A DNA stretch of 64,000 nt, taken from positions 62,001-126,000 of the forward strand of contig NZ_OBQC01000009.1 in the NCBI RefSeq assembly GCF_900220965.1, given 5' to 3'. Positions 25,417-34,600 of the stretch are shown here, piece after piece. The DNA is from Ureibacillus acetophenoni (lineage in GTDB: Bacteria; Bacillota; Bacilli; Bacillales_A; Planococcaceae). The notes beneath the pieces are model-generated. The model had not been told where the DNA came from. It made no database searches and saw only the letters and a program-made list of their open reading frames with translations. Each line of letters starts with the position of its first letter. The stretch's first letter is position 1. A program made the position numbers and the translations under genes.

Positions 25417-25773
25417 ATGATAGTTCAATTTATACACTATCCAAGATGTACAACATGTAAAAAAGCACAAAAATGGCTAGAAGAAAATGGAATAAATTAC
25501 GAAGCAATTCATATTGTGGAACAAACACCTTCAAAAGAAAAGCTGGAGACGTTGTGGAAAAATAGTGGATTGCCTTTAAAAAAATTCTTTAACACGTCAG
25601 GTCAAAAGTATAAAAGTTTAGGGTTAAAGGACAAATTAAGTGCGATGTCGGAATCTGAACAATTAGAACTTTTAGCTTCTGACGGTATGTTAATTAAGCG
25701 ACCTATTGTAACAGATGGTAATAAAGTGACACTTGGCTTTAAAGAAACAGAATTTGAAGATGTATGGAATTAA
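25417..25773 (+). CDS. yusI: YusI: ArsC/Spx-family protein
   Basis: A 118-residue thioredoxin-fold protein of the ArsC/Spx family. The N-terminal redox motif is CTTC (Cys11, Cys14), followed by the family's KKAQKWLEENGI helix and the RPIVTDG segment near residue 97. Annotated as arsenate reductase-like in many genomes, but no ars genes are nearby. It matches B. subtilis yusI in position between fadE and gcvH. A GGAGG site precedes the ATG. The true function is not established. Confidence 0.9.
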   Translation: MIVQFIHYPRCTTCKKAQKWLEENGINYEAIHIVEQTPSKEKLETLWKNSGLPLKKFFNTSGQKYKSLGLKDKLSAMSESEQLELLASDGMLIKRPIVTDGNKVTLGFKETEFEDVWN

Positions 25774-26091
25774 CTGATTAAATAAATTAGTTTCACAATT
25801 CAGTGTTTTTAAACAGAAACACGAACATTAGGGAAAAATGTTGTGGTATCATTCGTGTTATTATAAGGGGGATGTTTTTTCGTAGGGGCGACTTTAAACT
25901 CTTCTTCTATAATTTCTGCGTATTCACAAGTCTTGCGCTATTCCTGATGGTTGACTGTCTTCATTACAATCTGAAATAATGTTCGCCTTTCTCGAATAAT
26001 CTATTGATGAAATTAGTTTCTGTACCTTGTTTTTATGTTGGAAATATGGCACACTTAAGTTGAAAATACTACATATCGTTGGAGGGGTATT
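25774..26091 (+). other. yusI-gcvH intergenic region
   Basis: This 318-bp stretch contains a weak GTGTTT/AAACAC hairpin around 25801-25820, and the gcvH promoter and leader. A 35-codon frame from ATG 25871 directly abuts AAGGGGG, leaving no spacing, and its product has no recognisable features. I therefore do not call it. No riboswitch core was recognised. Confidence 0.5.
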
Positions 26092-26472
26092 ATGAGCACA
26101 CCAAAAGACTTACGTTACTCAAAAGAACATGAATGGGTTAAAGTAGAAGATGGAAAAGCACGTATCGGAATTACACATTTTGCACAATCAGAATTAGGCG
26201 ACATCGTATTCGTTGAATTACCACAAGTTGGCGATGAAATTCAATTAAACGAACCTTTTGGTAGTGTAGAATCTGTTAAAACTGTATCAGAACTTTATGC
26301 GCCGGTTTCAGGTAAAGTTGTGGAAGTAAACTCAGAACTTGAAGATAGCCCTGAATTAGTAAATGAATCTTCATACGATCAAGCATGGATGGTTGTTGTA
26401 GAATTAAACAATGCTTCTGAAGTGGACGAATTACTAACTCCAGAACAATACGAAGAACTAATCGAAGAATAA
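26092..26472 (+). CDS. gcvH: Glycine cleavage system H protein
   Basis: A 126-residue lipoyl carrier protein. The lipoylation site is Lys63 in [18 protein letters not shown], and the N-terminal YSKEHEWVK is typical. It shuttles the aminomethyl group in glycine cleavage and, in B. subtilis, is the obligate acceptor from which lipoyl groups are passed to other enzymes. lipA in this same window makes the lipoyl group. GGAGGGG precedes the ATG. Synteny with yusI and yusF matches B. subtilis. Confidence 0.97.
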   Translation: MSTPKDLRYSKEHEWVKVEDGKARIGITHFAQSELGDIVFVELPQVGDEIQLNEPFGSVESVKTVSELYAPVSGKVVEVNSELEDSPELVNESSYDQAWMVVVELNNASEVDELLTPEQYEELIEE

Positions 26473-26479
26473 TAAGTAA

Positions 26480-26510
26480 AACGCCAGGGTTAATGAACTG
26501 GCGTTTTTTT
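26480..26510 (+). terminator. Rho-independent terminator of gcvH
   Basis: AAACGCCAG and CTGGCGTTT form the stem, with seven T following. Confidence 0.92.
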
Positions 26511-26574
26511 AAAATACTAATATAATATATTACCGTTTCTAAATCTGATCATCTATTTTATCCTGGTGTACCCG

Positions 26575-26755
26575 TTCGTATAACCCCACCTCAAGATTCA
26601 ATAGCTGGAGTTAACGAACGCAAACACGACGATTTAGTTGCAAGTTAAAACACCACGTTTTGCCTCAACGCCTGCATGACCCATGTCCTGTGGGCCTCAA
26701 CTAACCATCAGAAGGAAAAGTGATCCCTACAGATGGAAGTTTCACTCTATTTCCT
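26575..26755. repeat. Dispersed structured element, copy 2
   Basis: This is the second copy of the element at 14078-14290, in the same orientation. It keeps AAGATTCAATAG, CCTGCATGACCCA, TCCTGTGGGCC and AGATGGAAGTTTC in order but has lost pairing in the first hairpin. CCATC/GATGG and CCCAtg/TGTGGG stems remain. It sits directly upstream of yusF. Confidence 0.7.
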
Positions 26756-26794
26756 AGCATTGCATAGGTACTTACAATTCGTGAGGTGAGCAAT

Positions 26795-27136
26795 ATGACA
26801 GTTGAAAAGTGTATTATCGTTGAAGGTCGATCGGATATGTTAAAATTAGCCCCTATTATTTCAGAAGATGTACAAATCGTTTGCACAAATGGGACAATTA
26901 GCGAGGATGCGTTACTCGAATTAATAGAACCTTATGAGGAATGTAAATTATATACATTCTTTGATGCAGATAAATCTGGCGAAAAACTAAGAAATCTTAC
27001 AAAAAGAATTTACTCAGAGGCGGTTCATTTATTAATTCCAAAAACGTATTTGGAGGTAGCTAACGCACCGAGCAAAGTATTAGCTCAAAGGTTACGAGAA
27101 GCAAGATTCTCAGTGCATAAACGATATTTAATATAA
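26795..27136 (+). CDS. yusF: YusF: toprim-domain protein
   Basis: A 113-residue stand-alone toprim domain. The conserved Glu is in CIIVEGRSD near the N-terminus and the DxD is in FFDADKSG. These bind Mg2+ in primases, topoisomerases and OLD/RNase M5-like nucleases. ATG 26795 is chosen because AGGTGAG lies about five bases before it; the GTG at 26786 overlaps that site. Position between gcvH and yusE matches B. subtilis. The nucleic acid target is unknown. Confidence 0.85.
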   Translation: MTVEKCIIVEGRSDMLKLAPIISEDVQIVCTNGTISEDALLELIEPYEECKLYTFFDADKSGEKLRNLTKRIYSEAVHLLIPKTYLEVANAPSKVLAQRLREARFSVHKRYLI

Positions 27137-27173
27137 AATAAAAAATCCTCTAGGTATAAGTATAAATAAGTGT

Positions 27174-27216
27174 GGGTGACTCAAAATTCCTTTATAGCGA
27201 GTTTTGGTCACCCTTT
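27174..27216 (+). terminator. Probable terminator between yusF and yusE
   Basis: GGGTGACTCAAAA and TTTTGGTCACCC form a stem with a bulge and a short T run. Confidence 0.6.
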
Positions 27217-27264
27217 CGTAATTTTGTTATGATATATAAAAAGATTTAGTTTAGGATGAGTGCG

Positions 27265-27567
27265 ATGGAAGAATGGAATCGACAACTATGGGAAAAGAAA
27301 TGTGAAGAAAATGAAGTAACAGCGTTTTACTTATATACACCTATGTGTGGTACTTGTGCAGTGGCCTCTAAAATGATGGGAGTCGTTGAACAAGTGATAT
27401 CTGATGTGCCAATTGGACAAGCAAACTTAAACTTTTTAGAAGACTTAGCAATGGACCTGAAAATCGAAAGTGTCCCTTGTCTTCTGATTAGCCGTCATGG
27501 AAAAATTGAAGAGAAAATTTATGCCTTTGAATCTGTGCAAAATATCTATGAAAAGTTGAAAAAATAG
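27265..27567 (+). CDS. yusE: YusE: thioredoxin-like protein with CGTC motif
   Basis: A 100-residue thioredoxin-fold protein. The active-site motif is YTPMCGTCAVA, and the cis-proline loop is ESVPCLLIS. It matches B. subtilis yusE in position, between yusF and the methionine transporter. No signal peptide is seen. I prefer ATG 27265, eight bases after AGGA; ATG 27256 overlaps that site and would add three residues. Confidence 0.85.
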   Translation: MEEWNRQLWEKKCEENEVTAFYLYTPMCGTCAVASKMMGVVEQVISDVPIGQANLNFLEDLAMDLKIESVPCLLISRHGKIEEKIYAFESVQNIYEKLKK

Positions 27568-27630
27568 ATTGACGGATAAATGTATCCATGATAAAGTAAC
27601 ATTCATAATAAAACAAAATATAATAACTAG

Positions 27631-27796
27631 CTCTTATAGAGAGAGGCGGAGGGAAGTGCCCTATGAAGCCCGGCAACCATCATAAATGTGAAAAGGTGCC
27701 AAATCACTCAAAGTACTTACTTTGAAAGATAAGAGAAGGCAAATAGATTTTACTGTGTAAATTATCCCTTCTACTTATCAAAGTGGAAGGGTTTTT
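27631..27796 (+). promoter_or_regulatory. S-box (SAM-I) riboswitch with terminator
   Basis: CTCTTAT at 27631 opens P1 and pairs with ATAAGAG near 27729-27735. Between them are the conserved GAGGCGGAGGGA, GCCC, AGCCCGGCAACC and AAGGTGCCAA blocks of the SAM-I aptamer. A terminator (CCCTTCTACTT against AAGTGGAAGGG, then T run) ends at 27796. A TATAAT at 27619-27624 is the likely -10. High SAM should end transcription before metNIQ. Confidence 0.95.
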
Positions 27797-27966
27797 ATAT
27801 TTTATAGAAAGTATTAAATGATGTTCAAAAAGTGAACATCATGAGGAAGTCGATATTGTTAATTATTAGTAAGCCAATAAGAATTATGGAAGATTAAGAG
27901 AATGATTACAATTAATTAACAAAGGTAACCTTATAGGTAGCCTATCTAATTAAAGGAGTTTATCTC

Positions 27967-28992
27967 ATGATTGAGTTACAAAATATTTCAAAACTATATA
28001 ACACGAAAAATGGTGAAATTACTGCTGTTAATGACGTAAGTCTTACCATTCACCAAGGTGAAATCTTTGGGATTATTGGATACAGTGGCGCAGGTAAAAG
28101 TACGATGATTCGACTGTTAAATGGTTTGGAAAAGCCATCTAGCGGTAAAGTGCTTGTCAATGGACAAGAGATTTCATCAATCTCGGGTGGAAAACTTAGA
28201 GCTGCACGCCGAAAAATCAGCATGATCTTCCAACATTTTAATCTTTTATGGTCAAGAACCGTAGAAGAAAACATTGCGTTTCCACTAGAAATTGCAGGTG
28301 TGAAGAAGGAAGAACGCGCAAAAAAGGTTAAAGAATTAATCGACCTTGTTGGTTTAACTGGTAGAGAAAAATCTTATCCTTCCCAACTATCTGGGGGACA
28401 AAAACAACGTGTAGGTATTGCACGAGCACTCGCAAACAATCCAGAAGTATTACTTTGCGATGAAGCAACAAGTGCCCTTGATCCAGAAACTACAGATCAA
28501 ATTTTAGATTTATTACTTGATATTAATAAGCGACTTGGCTTAACGATTGTTCTTATTACTCATGAAATGCACGTGATTAGAAAGATTTGTCATCGTGTTG
28601 CAGTAATGGAAGCAGGAAGTGTTGTGGAACAAGGTGAAGTACTTCGAGTGTTCCAAAATCCACAAGCACCTATTACAAAGAAATTTGTGATGCAAGTATC
28701 AGGATCTAAAGAATCAAAAGATTCCATCGAGCAAATATTAAAAGCATATCCGACTGGAACAATCGTCAAACTTTCTTTTGTTGGTAATAAATCAGAGCAA
28801 CCAATTATCGCTCAGCTTATTAAAGAGTTTAATGTGGATGTAAATATCGTTCACGGAAATATATCTCAAACAGCTAATGGACCATATGGAACACTTATCG
28901 TTCAAATTGATGGTGACAAGCAAAATATTGAGAATGCATTGAGACATCTAGATTCACTTGAAATACAAGCGGAGGTGATTGAACTTGATTAA
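27967..28992 (+). CDS. metN: MetN: methionine ABC transporter ATP-binding protein
   Basis: A 341-residue ATPase of the methionine uptake transporter. Walker A is GYSGAGKST (38-46), the signature is LSGGQKQRVGIARAL and Walker B is VLLCDEATSALD. The C-terminal NIL domain (about 265-341) is the regulatory methionine-sensing domain. AAAGGAG precedes the ATG. It is the first gene behind the S-box riboswitch and overlaps metI by a few bases. The same gene is called yusC in B. subtilis. Confidence 0.96.
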   Translation: MIELQNISKLYNTKNGEITAVNDVSLTIHQGEIFGIIGYSGAGKSTMIRLLNGLEKPSSGKVLVNGQEISSISGGKLRAARRKISMIFQHFNLLWSRTVEENIAFPLEIAGVKKEERAKKVKELIDLVGLTGREKSYPSQLSGGQKQRVGIARALANNPEVLLCDEATSALDPETTDQILDLLLDINKRLGLTIVLITHEMHVIRKICHRVAVMEAGSVVEQGEVLRVFQNPQAPITKKFVMQVSGSKESKDSIEQILKAYPTGTIVKLSFVGNKSEQPIIAQLIKEFNVDVNIVHGNISQTANGPYGTLIVQIDGDKQNIENALRHLDSLEIQAEVIELD

Positions 28993-29653
28993 TCAATTAT
29001 TTCCGAATGTAAAATGGGACAAAATGTGGGATGCTACATACGAAACAATCTATATGACAGGAATATCAACAATTGCGACGTTTGTTTTAGGTTTGGCCAT
29101 TGGGATTTTGTTGTTTTTAACAAGTCCACATCAACTTTGGGCTAACAAATTATCGAACTTCATCATTGGAGCATTTGTCAATGTATTCCGTTCAATCCCA
29201 TTTATAATCCTAATTATTTTGCTTATTCCATTTACGAAGTTTTTACTTGGAACAATTCGTGGAACGAACGCGGCATTACCAGCTTTAATTATTGGAGCAG
29301 CGCCATTCTATGCACGAATGGTACTGATTGCACTTCGAGAAATCGATAAAGGTGTAATCGAAGCTGCTAAATCAATGGGTGCTAAAACATCGACAATTAT
29401 TTGGAAGGTTTTAATTCCAGAATCTATGCCAGCATTACTTTCAGGGATCACTGTTACAGCTGTTGCCCTTGTTGGTTATACAGCAATGGCAGGTACGATT
29501 GGTGCAGGTGGTTTAGGTAACTTAGCATTTATTGACGGGTTCCAACGTAGTCGTGATGACGTAACGTTAATGGCGACGATTATAATATTAGTCATCGTAT
29601 TTATCATTCAATTTATTGGAGATTTCATCACATCTAAGATTGACAAGAGATAA
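28985..29653 (+). CDS. metI: MetI/MetP: methionine ABC transporter permease
   Basis: A 222-residue permease with five or six membrane segments. The coupling motif EAAKSMGAKTSTIIWKVLIPE is visible in the second half. It forms the transmembrane pore with MetN and MetQ. Two TTG codons fit the start: 28979 is only three bases from GGAGG, while 28985 is nine bases away, so I prefer 28985. It overlaps the end of metN, indicating translational coupling. The B. subtilis counterpart is metP (yusB). Confidence 0.93.
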   Translation: MINQLFPNVKWDKMWDATYETIYMTGISTIATFVLGLAIGILLFLTSPHQLWANKLSNFIIGAFVNVFRSIPFIILIILLIPFTKFLLGTIRGTNAALPALIIGAAPFYARMVLIALREIDKGVIEAAKSMGAKTSTIIWKVLIPESMPALLSGITVTAVALVGYTAMAGTIGAGGLGNLAFIDGFQRSRDDVTLMATIIILVIVFIIQFIGDFITSKIDKR

Positions 29654-29719
29654 GAAACTGGTGTCCATGGCATGAGCCATTCACATAAAAAACAACAAGT
29701 ATGAAGGAGAATAAATAAA

Positions 29720-30601
29720 ATGAAAAAACTATTATCATTTTTAGTTTTATCTTTAATGGTTATTATTTTAGCAGCTTGTGGTGCTTCTGAAGAATCAAAA
29801 ACAGAAGATACAAATGCTAATGAAGGAACAGAAAACACTGAAACGGAAAACACAGAAACTACTGAGCCAACGAAATTAGTTGTAGGTGCTTCAAACGGTT
29901 TACACGATTTAATTTTAGAACAAGCTCAACCACTTTTAGCTGAAGAAGGTATTGAGTTAGAAATCGTACCTTACCAAGATTATGTGTTACCAAACGAACA
30001 TTTAGAGTCTGGTGACTTAGATGCTAACTATTTCCAACACATTCCTTACTTAGAAGATGAAATTGCACAAAAAGGTTATGACTTTGTAAATGCTGGTGGA
30101 ATTCACGTTGAGCCAATCGGTATTTATTCTCAAGAATATGCTTCTTTAGATGAATTACCAGATGGTGCAACAATTATTATTTCAAACTCTGTAACTGACC
30201 AAGGTCGTATTTTATCTTTACTAGAAGTTGAAGGATTAATTAAACTAGATCCAGATGTTGAAAAAACTATTGCAACAATCGATGATATCGTAGAAAATCC
30301 AAAAAATTTAGTAATTGATAACAGTTCAGCTCCTGAAATGTTAGTTACTTATTATGAAGAAGGCGAAGGAGATGCAGTTGTTATCAACTCTAACTTCGCA
30401 ATCGATGCTGGTATTAACCCACTTGAAGATTCAATCGCAATTGAAGGTTCTGAATCTAAATACGTTAACGTAATTGCTGTACGCGCTGAAGACAAAGATA
30501 ACGCTGCAATTAAAAAATTAGTTGAAGTGCTACGTACAAAAGAAATTCAAGATTTCATCGTTAACGAGTGGAAAGGTGCAGTAGTTCCTGTATCTGAATA
30601 A
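29720..30601 (+). CDS. metQ: MetQ: methionine-binding lipoprotein
   Basis: A 293-residue substrate-binding lipoprotein. The signal peptide ends in the lipobox LAAC with Cys20 as the lipidation site. A Glu/Thr/Asn-rich linker (about 21-48) leads to the NLPA/MetQ domain, beginning TKLVVGASNGLH and with YFQHIPYLEDE. It delivers methionine to MetNI. GAAGGAG precedes the ATG. It is last in the metNIQ operon and followed by a strong terminator. Confidence 0.96.
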   Translation: MKKLLSFLVLSLMVIILAACGASEESKTEDTNANEGTENTETENTETTEPTKLVVGASNGLHDLILEQAQPLLAEEGIELEIVPYQDYVLPNEHLESGDLDANYFQHIPYLEDEIAQKGYDFVNAGGIHVEPIGIYSQEYASLDELPDGATIIISNSVTDQGRILSLLEVEGLIKLDPDVEKTIATIDDIVENPKNLVIDNSSAPEMLVTYYEEGEGDAVVINSNFAIDAGINPLEDSIAIEGSESKYVNVIAVRAEDKDNAAIKKLVEVLRTKEIQDFIVNEWKGAVVPVSE

Positions 30602-30612
30602 TATATAATAGA

Positions 30613-30653
30613 AGAAACTCTTGGTAATTTTACCAAGAGTTTCTCTTTTTTTA
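30613..30653. terminator. Terminator between metQ and gltC
   Basis: A perfect 14-bp stem (GAAACTCTTGGTAA against TTACCAAGAGTTTC, sharing loop bases) followed by a T run. It serves metQ and possibly the convergent gltC. Confidence 0.9.
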
Positions 30654-31556
30654 TCTAAATTGGGTTAAACGAGAGAAGAAGTTAGCAACAAAATCTAAAA
30701 ATACTTGTTCGGAAGGAGCCATATCACGATTAATCGGATAAATAACCCCTACAGTACGAGTAATTTGAGGATTATCAATGGGTACTTTTACTGTAAAACG
30801 AGGAATGTTATCGTTTATGGAACTATCAGGAAGTAATGTTACACCAATTCCCGCAGCCACTAACCCCTTTAGTGCGTCCATATCTTCTCCTTCAGATTTG
30901 ACGTTTGGTACAAATCCGACTGATTTACACGCATCGATTGCTACTTTATGTAAAATATAACCTTCTGGGAACAATACAAATTTCTCGTTTCGTAAGTCTG
31001 ATAGATTTAAACGTTCTCTTTTAGCGAATGGATGATTGGCGGGTAATAGAGCGTGAATGCTTTCGCTAAATAATATCATCGTGTCAGTTACTTCATCTTT
31101 TGGAGGGACAGGACCTAAAAATGCAAGATTTAATTCTCTATTTTTAACTGCATCGATTAAGTATCGATAAGATCCTTGTCTTAACATAAATGAAACATCA
31201 GGATATTCTTTTTTGAAAGCAGAAATAACGGTCGGTAATACATAACTTGCTAAGCTTGTTGGGAAACCGATTTTAATCGTTCCTTTTGCAGGATCTAAAT
31301 ATTCTTCTACCTGTTTGGCTGCAAAATCAATTGCCTTCAATGCAGTAATAGCATGTTCCAAAAAAATTTTGCCAATTGGTGTCAACTTTACATTTCGACC
31401 AATCCGTTCAAAAAGTGGTGTACCTAGCTCGTCTTCTAGGTTTGCAATTTGTCTAGAGACTGCTGACTGGGCTACATGGAGATGTTCAGCTGCTTCAGAA
31501 ATATGTTCCCTTTCTGCCACTTCAACAAAGTATCGTAATTGCCGTAATTCCAACAT
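30651..31556 (-). CDS. gltC: GltC: LysR-type activator of glutamate synthase genes
   Basis: A 301-residue LysR-type regulator. The helix-turn-helix is in ISEAAEHLHVAQSAVSRQI near the N-terminus, and the effector domain follows with FPTSLASYVLPTVI. Sequence closely follows B. subtilis GltC. It is divergent from gltB, as in B. subtilis, where GltC activates gltAB with 2-oxoglutarate and responds to RocG. ATG 31556 is chosen; the GTG at 31562 overlaps AAAGGGG. Confidence 0.94.
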   Translation of the reverse strand: MLELRQLRYFVEVAEREHISEAAEHLHVAQSAVSRQIANLEDELGTPLFERIGRNVKLTPIGKIFLEHAITALKAIDFAAKQVEEYLDPAKGTIKIGFPTSLASYVLPTVISAFKKEYPDVSFMLRQGSYRYLIDAVKNRELNLAFLGPVPPKDEVTDTMILFSESIHALLPANHPFAKRERLNLSDLRNEKFVLFPEGYILHKVAIDACKSVGFVPNVKSEGEDMDALKGLVAAGIGVTLLPDSSINDNIPRFTVKVPIDNPQITRTVGVIYPINRDMAPSEQVFLDFVANFFSRLTQFR

Positions 31557-31673
31557 TTCCACCCCTTTTATCTAATATGTAGATTAATTCCATTTAAATT
31601 ATATATTATTAATATTAATTCAAATGCAATAAAATGTAAATACGCTATTTTACTTGATTAGGGGGGAAATACT
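31557..31673. promoter_or_regulatory. gltC-gltB divergent control region
   Basis: This 117-bp very AT-rich region separates divergent starts and must hold both promoters and GltC boxes. Partially symmetric TTAATATTAATT-like runs occur, but I cannot define a box with confidence. GGGGGGAAA before 31674 is the gltB ribosome binding site. Confidence 0.5.
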
Positions 31674-34600
31674 ATGACATATCATCAACTTCCGGATGCA
31701 CAAGGACTCTATTCTCCGACATTCGAACACGATGCTTGTGGTATTGGATTTTATGCAAATATAAAAGGAATTGCTTCACATGAAATTGTAAGAAACGGTT
31801 TAGAAATGTTAAGTCGATTGGACCACCGTGCAGGTCGTGGTGGCGACGGAAAAACAGGTGACGGCGCTGGGCTTATGGTTCAAATTCCAGATACTTTTTA
31901 TAAGAAGAATTGTTCAGAATTACCATTACCTAAAAAAGGAGAGTACGGTGTTGGCCAACTATTTTTCACCGATAACGATGTGGAAAGACAAACAATTGAA
32001 CATAAAATTAATGAATTAATAGAACAAGAAGGTCAAACTTTAATAGGTTGGAGAACTGTTCCAACGAATAATGGACAGTTAAGTGAAAATGCAAAGAGAA
32101 CTGCACCCGCAGTAAGACAAGTTTTTATACAATCAAAAGGTGTTAAAGATACATTAGCCTTTGAAAGAAAGCTATATTTAATCCGTAAACAAGCGGAAAG
32201 TTGGGCAAAGAACAATAAATTCAAATTTTATTGCCCAAGCATGTCAAGTCAAACGATAGTGTTTAAAGGATTGTTAACACCACTAGAAGTTAGTGAATTT
32301 TACATTGATCTGCAAGATAAGGGTTTTACTTCCGCATTTGCAATTGTACATTCACGTTACTCGACGAATACATTTCCAAGTTGGGAACGAGCACATCCGA
32401 ATCGTTACATTGTTCATAATGGAGAAATTAACACATTGCGTGGAAACGTCAACTGGATGACAGCTCGTGAAAAGCAGTTTATATCTGATGCCTTTGGAGA
32501 TGATTTACAAAAAGTATTACCAATTATCGATCAATCAGGTTCGGATTCATCGATGTTAGATAATGCTTTTGAGTTTTTTGTTTTAGCTGGCCGTACTCCT
32601 GCTCATACAGCAATGATGCTCATTCCAGAGCCGTGGACAGAAAACCCTCATATGACAAAAGAAAAGAAAGCTTTCTATGAATATCATGCGAATTTAATGG
32701 AGCCTTGGGATGGTCCTACTGCTATCTGTTTTACAGATGGAAAGCAGATAGGTTCTATACTTGACCGTAACGGATTAAGGCCTGCCCGGTACTATGTTAC
32801 GAAGGATGATATGATTGTTTTTTCTTCTGAGGTTGGTGTTGTAGATATTGACGAAGAAAACGTATTGTACAAAGAACGTTTAAGTCCGGGTCGGATGCTT
32901 TTAATAGATTTAGAGAAGGGGAAAATCATCTCAGATGATGAACTGAAAAGCCAAATGGCCAATGCAGAACCTTATGCTAAATGGCTAGATGAAAACAAGT
33001 TTTTAATTCATGCAGATAGTGAAGAACTTCCGGATATTAGTCAACTTCTTAAAAGACAAAAAGTGTTTGGATACACGTATGAGGATATTCATAAGTACAT
33101 TCATCCTATCGCTTCAAGTGGGAAAGACCCTCTAGGTTCGATGGGGAACGATTCACCATTAGCTGTATTATCAGAACGGCCACAATCTTTATTTAATTAT
33201 TTTAAACAGTTATTTGCTCAAGTAACAAATCCTCCAATTGATTCAATACGTGAACATATTGTTACTTCAACAATGACCCACTTGGGTGCAGAGGGTAATT
33301 TACTTCATCCAAATGGTGAGAATGCTAGACGGATCTATTTGGAAACTCCAATTTTAACAACTAGTGAATATAATCAAATCCTCCTATTAGATGATCATCA
33401 GTTTAAAAGTAAGGCAATCTCATTGGAATTTACGGAATCTTTAGAAAAGGAATTGGATAGAATTTTTTCTGAAGCAGTAAGTGCAATAAACGAAGGGAAT
33501 AGTTTAATAGTTTTATCCGACGAATTAGGGGATACAAATGTACCGACGATTCCAATTTTGCTTGCGGTAAGTGGGTTGCACCAACATTTAATTCGTACAG
33601 GTAATCGCACAAAAGTAAGTATTATCGCAAATTGTGGTGAGGTTCGTGAAGTACATCACTTTGCTGCACTAATTGGTTTTGGGGTAGATGCGGTACATCC
33701 TTACTTAACCTATGCGACAATTGCTGACATAGTTAATAAGGACCATCTGAACTTAAGTTACAAAGAAGCTGTGAAAAATTATCGTAAAGGTATAACAGAT
33801 GGTGTTGTAAAAGTAATGTCAAAAATGGGGATTTCAACTGTTCAATCTTATCGTGGTGCTCAAATTTTCGAAGCGGTAGGTATTAGTAAAAAGGTAATTG
33901 ATCACTACTTCACAGGTACTGCCTCACAAATTGATGGTATAGATCTTGTGACGATTGGGGAAGAAGCACTTAAACGCCATGCACAAGCTATTAATTCTAG
34001 CGAAGAATTGGAATCCGGTAGTGATTTTCAATGGCGAGCAAACGGAGAACATCATGCTTTTAATCCGAAAACAATCCACACATTACAATGGGCGACTCGC
34101 AAAAATGATATTGGGCTATACCGTATGTATGCCGAAATGGCTAATGAAGAGCAAATAGGATTTTTAAGAAATCTATTTGAGTTTAGAAATGATATTAAAC
34201 CAATTCCATTGAACGAAGTTGAATCCGTTGATTCCATTGTAAAACGATTCAAAACCGGTGCGATGTCCTTTGGTTCTATTTCGCAAGAAGCTCATGAAAC
34301 ATTAGCAATTGCTATGAATCGTCTAGGGGGACGTTCCAATTCTGGGGAAGGTGGAGAGCATCCAGCTCGTTATGAGATTGATAAAAATGGAGATAACAGG
34401 AACAGTGCAATTAAACAAATTGCTTCTGGCCGTTTCGGTGTGAAGTCTCATTATTTAGTAAATGCAAATGAGCTTCAAATTAAAGTAGCCCAAGGTGCAA
34501 AACCAGGTGAAGGTGGTCAACTCCCGGGGAATAAAGTATATCCTTGGGTGGCAGAAGTGCGCGGATCTACACCAGGTGTTGGGTTAATATCACCACCACC

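Noticed and set aside
25871-25978. 35-codon frame before gcvH
   Set aside because: Its ATG directly touches AAGGGGG, leaving no spacing, and the product has no recognisable features.
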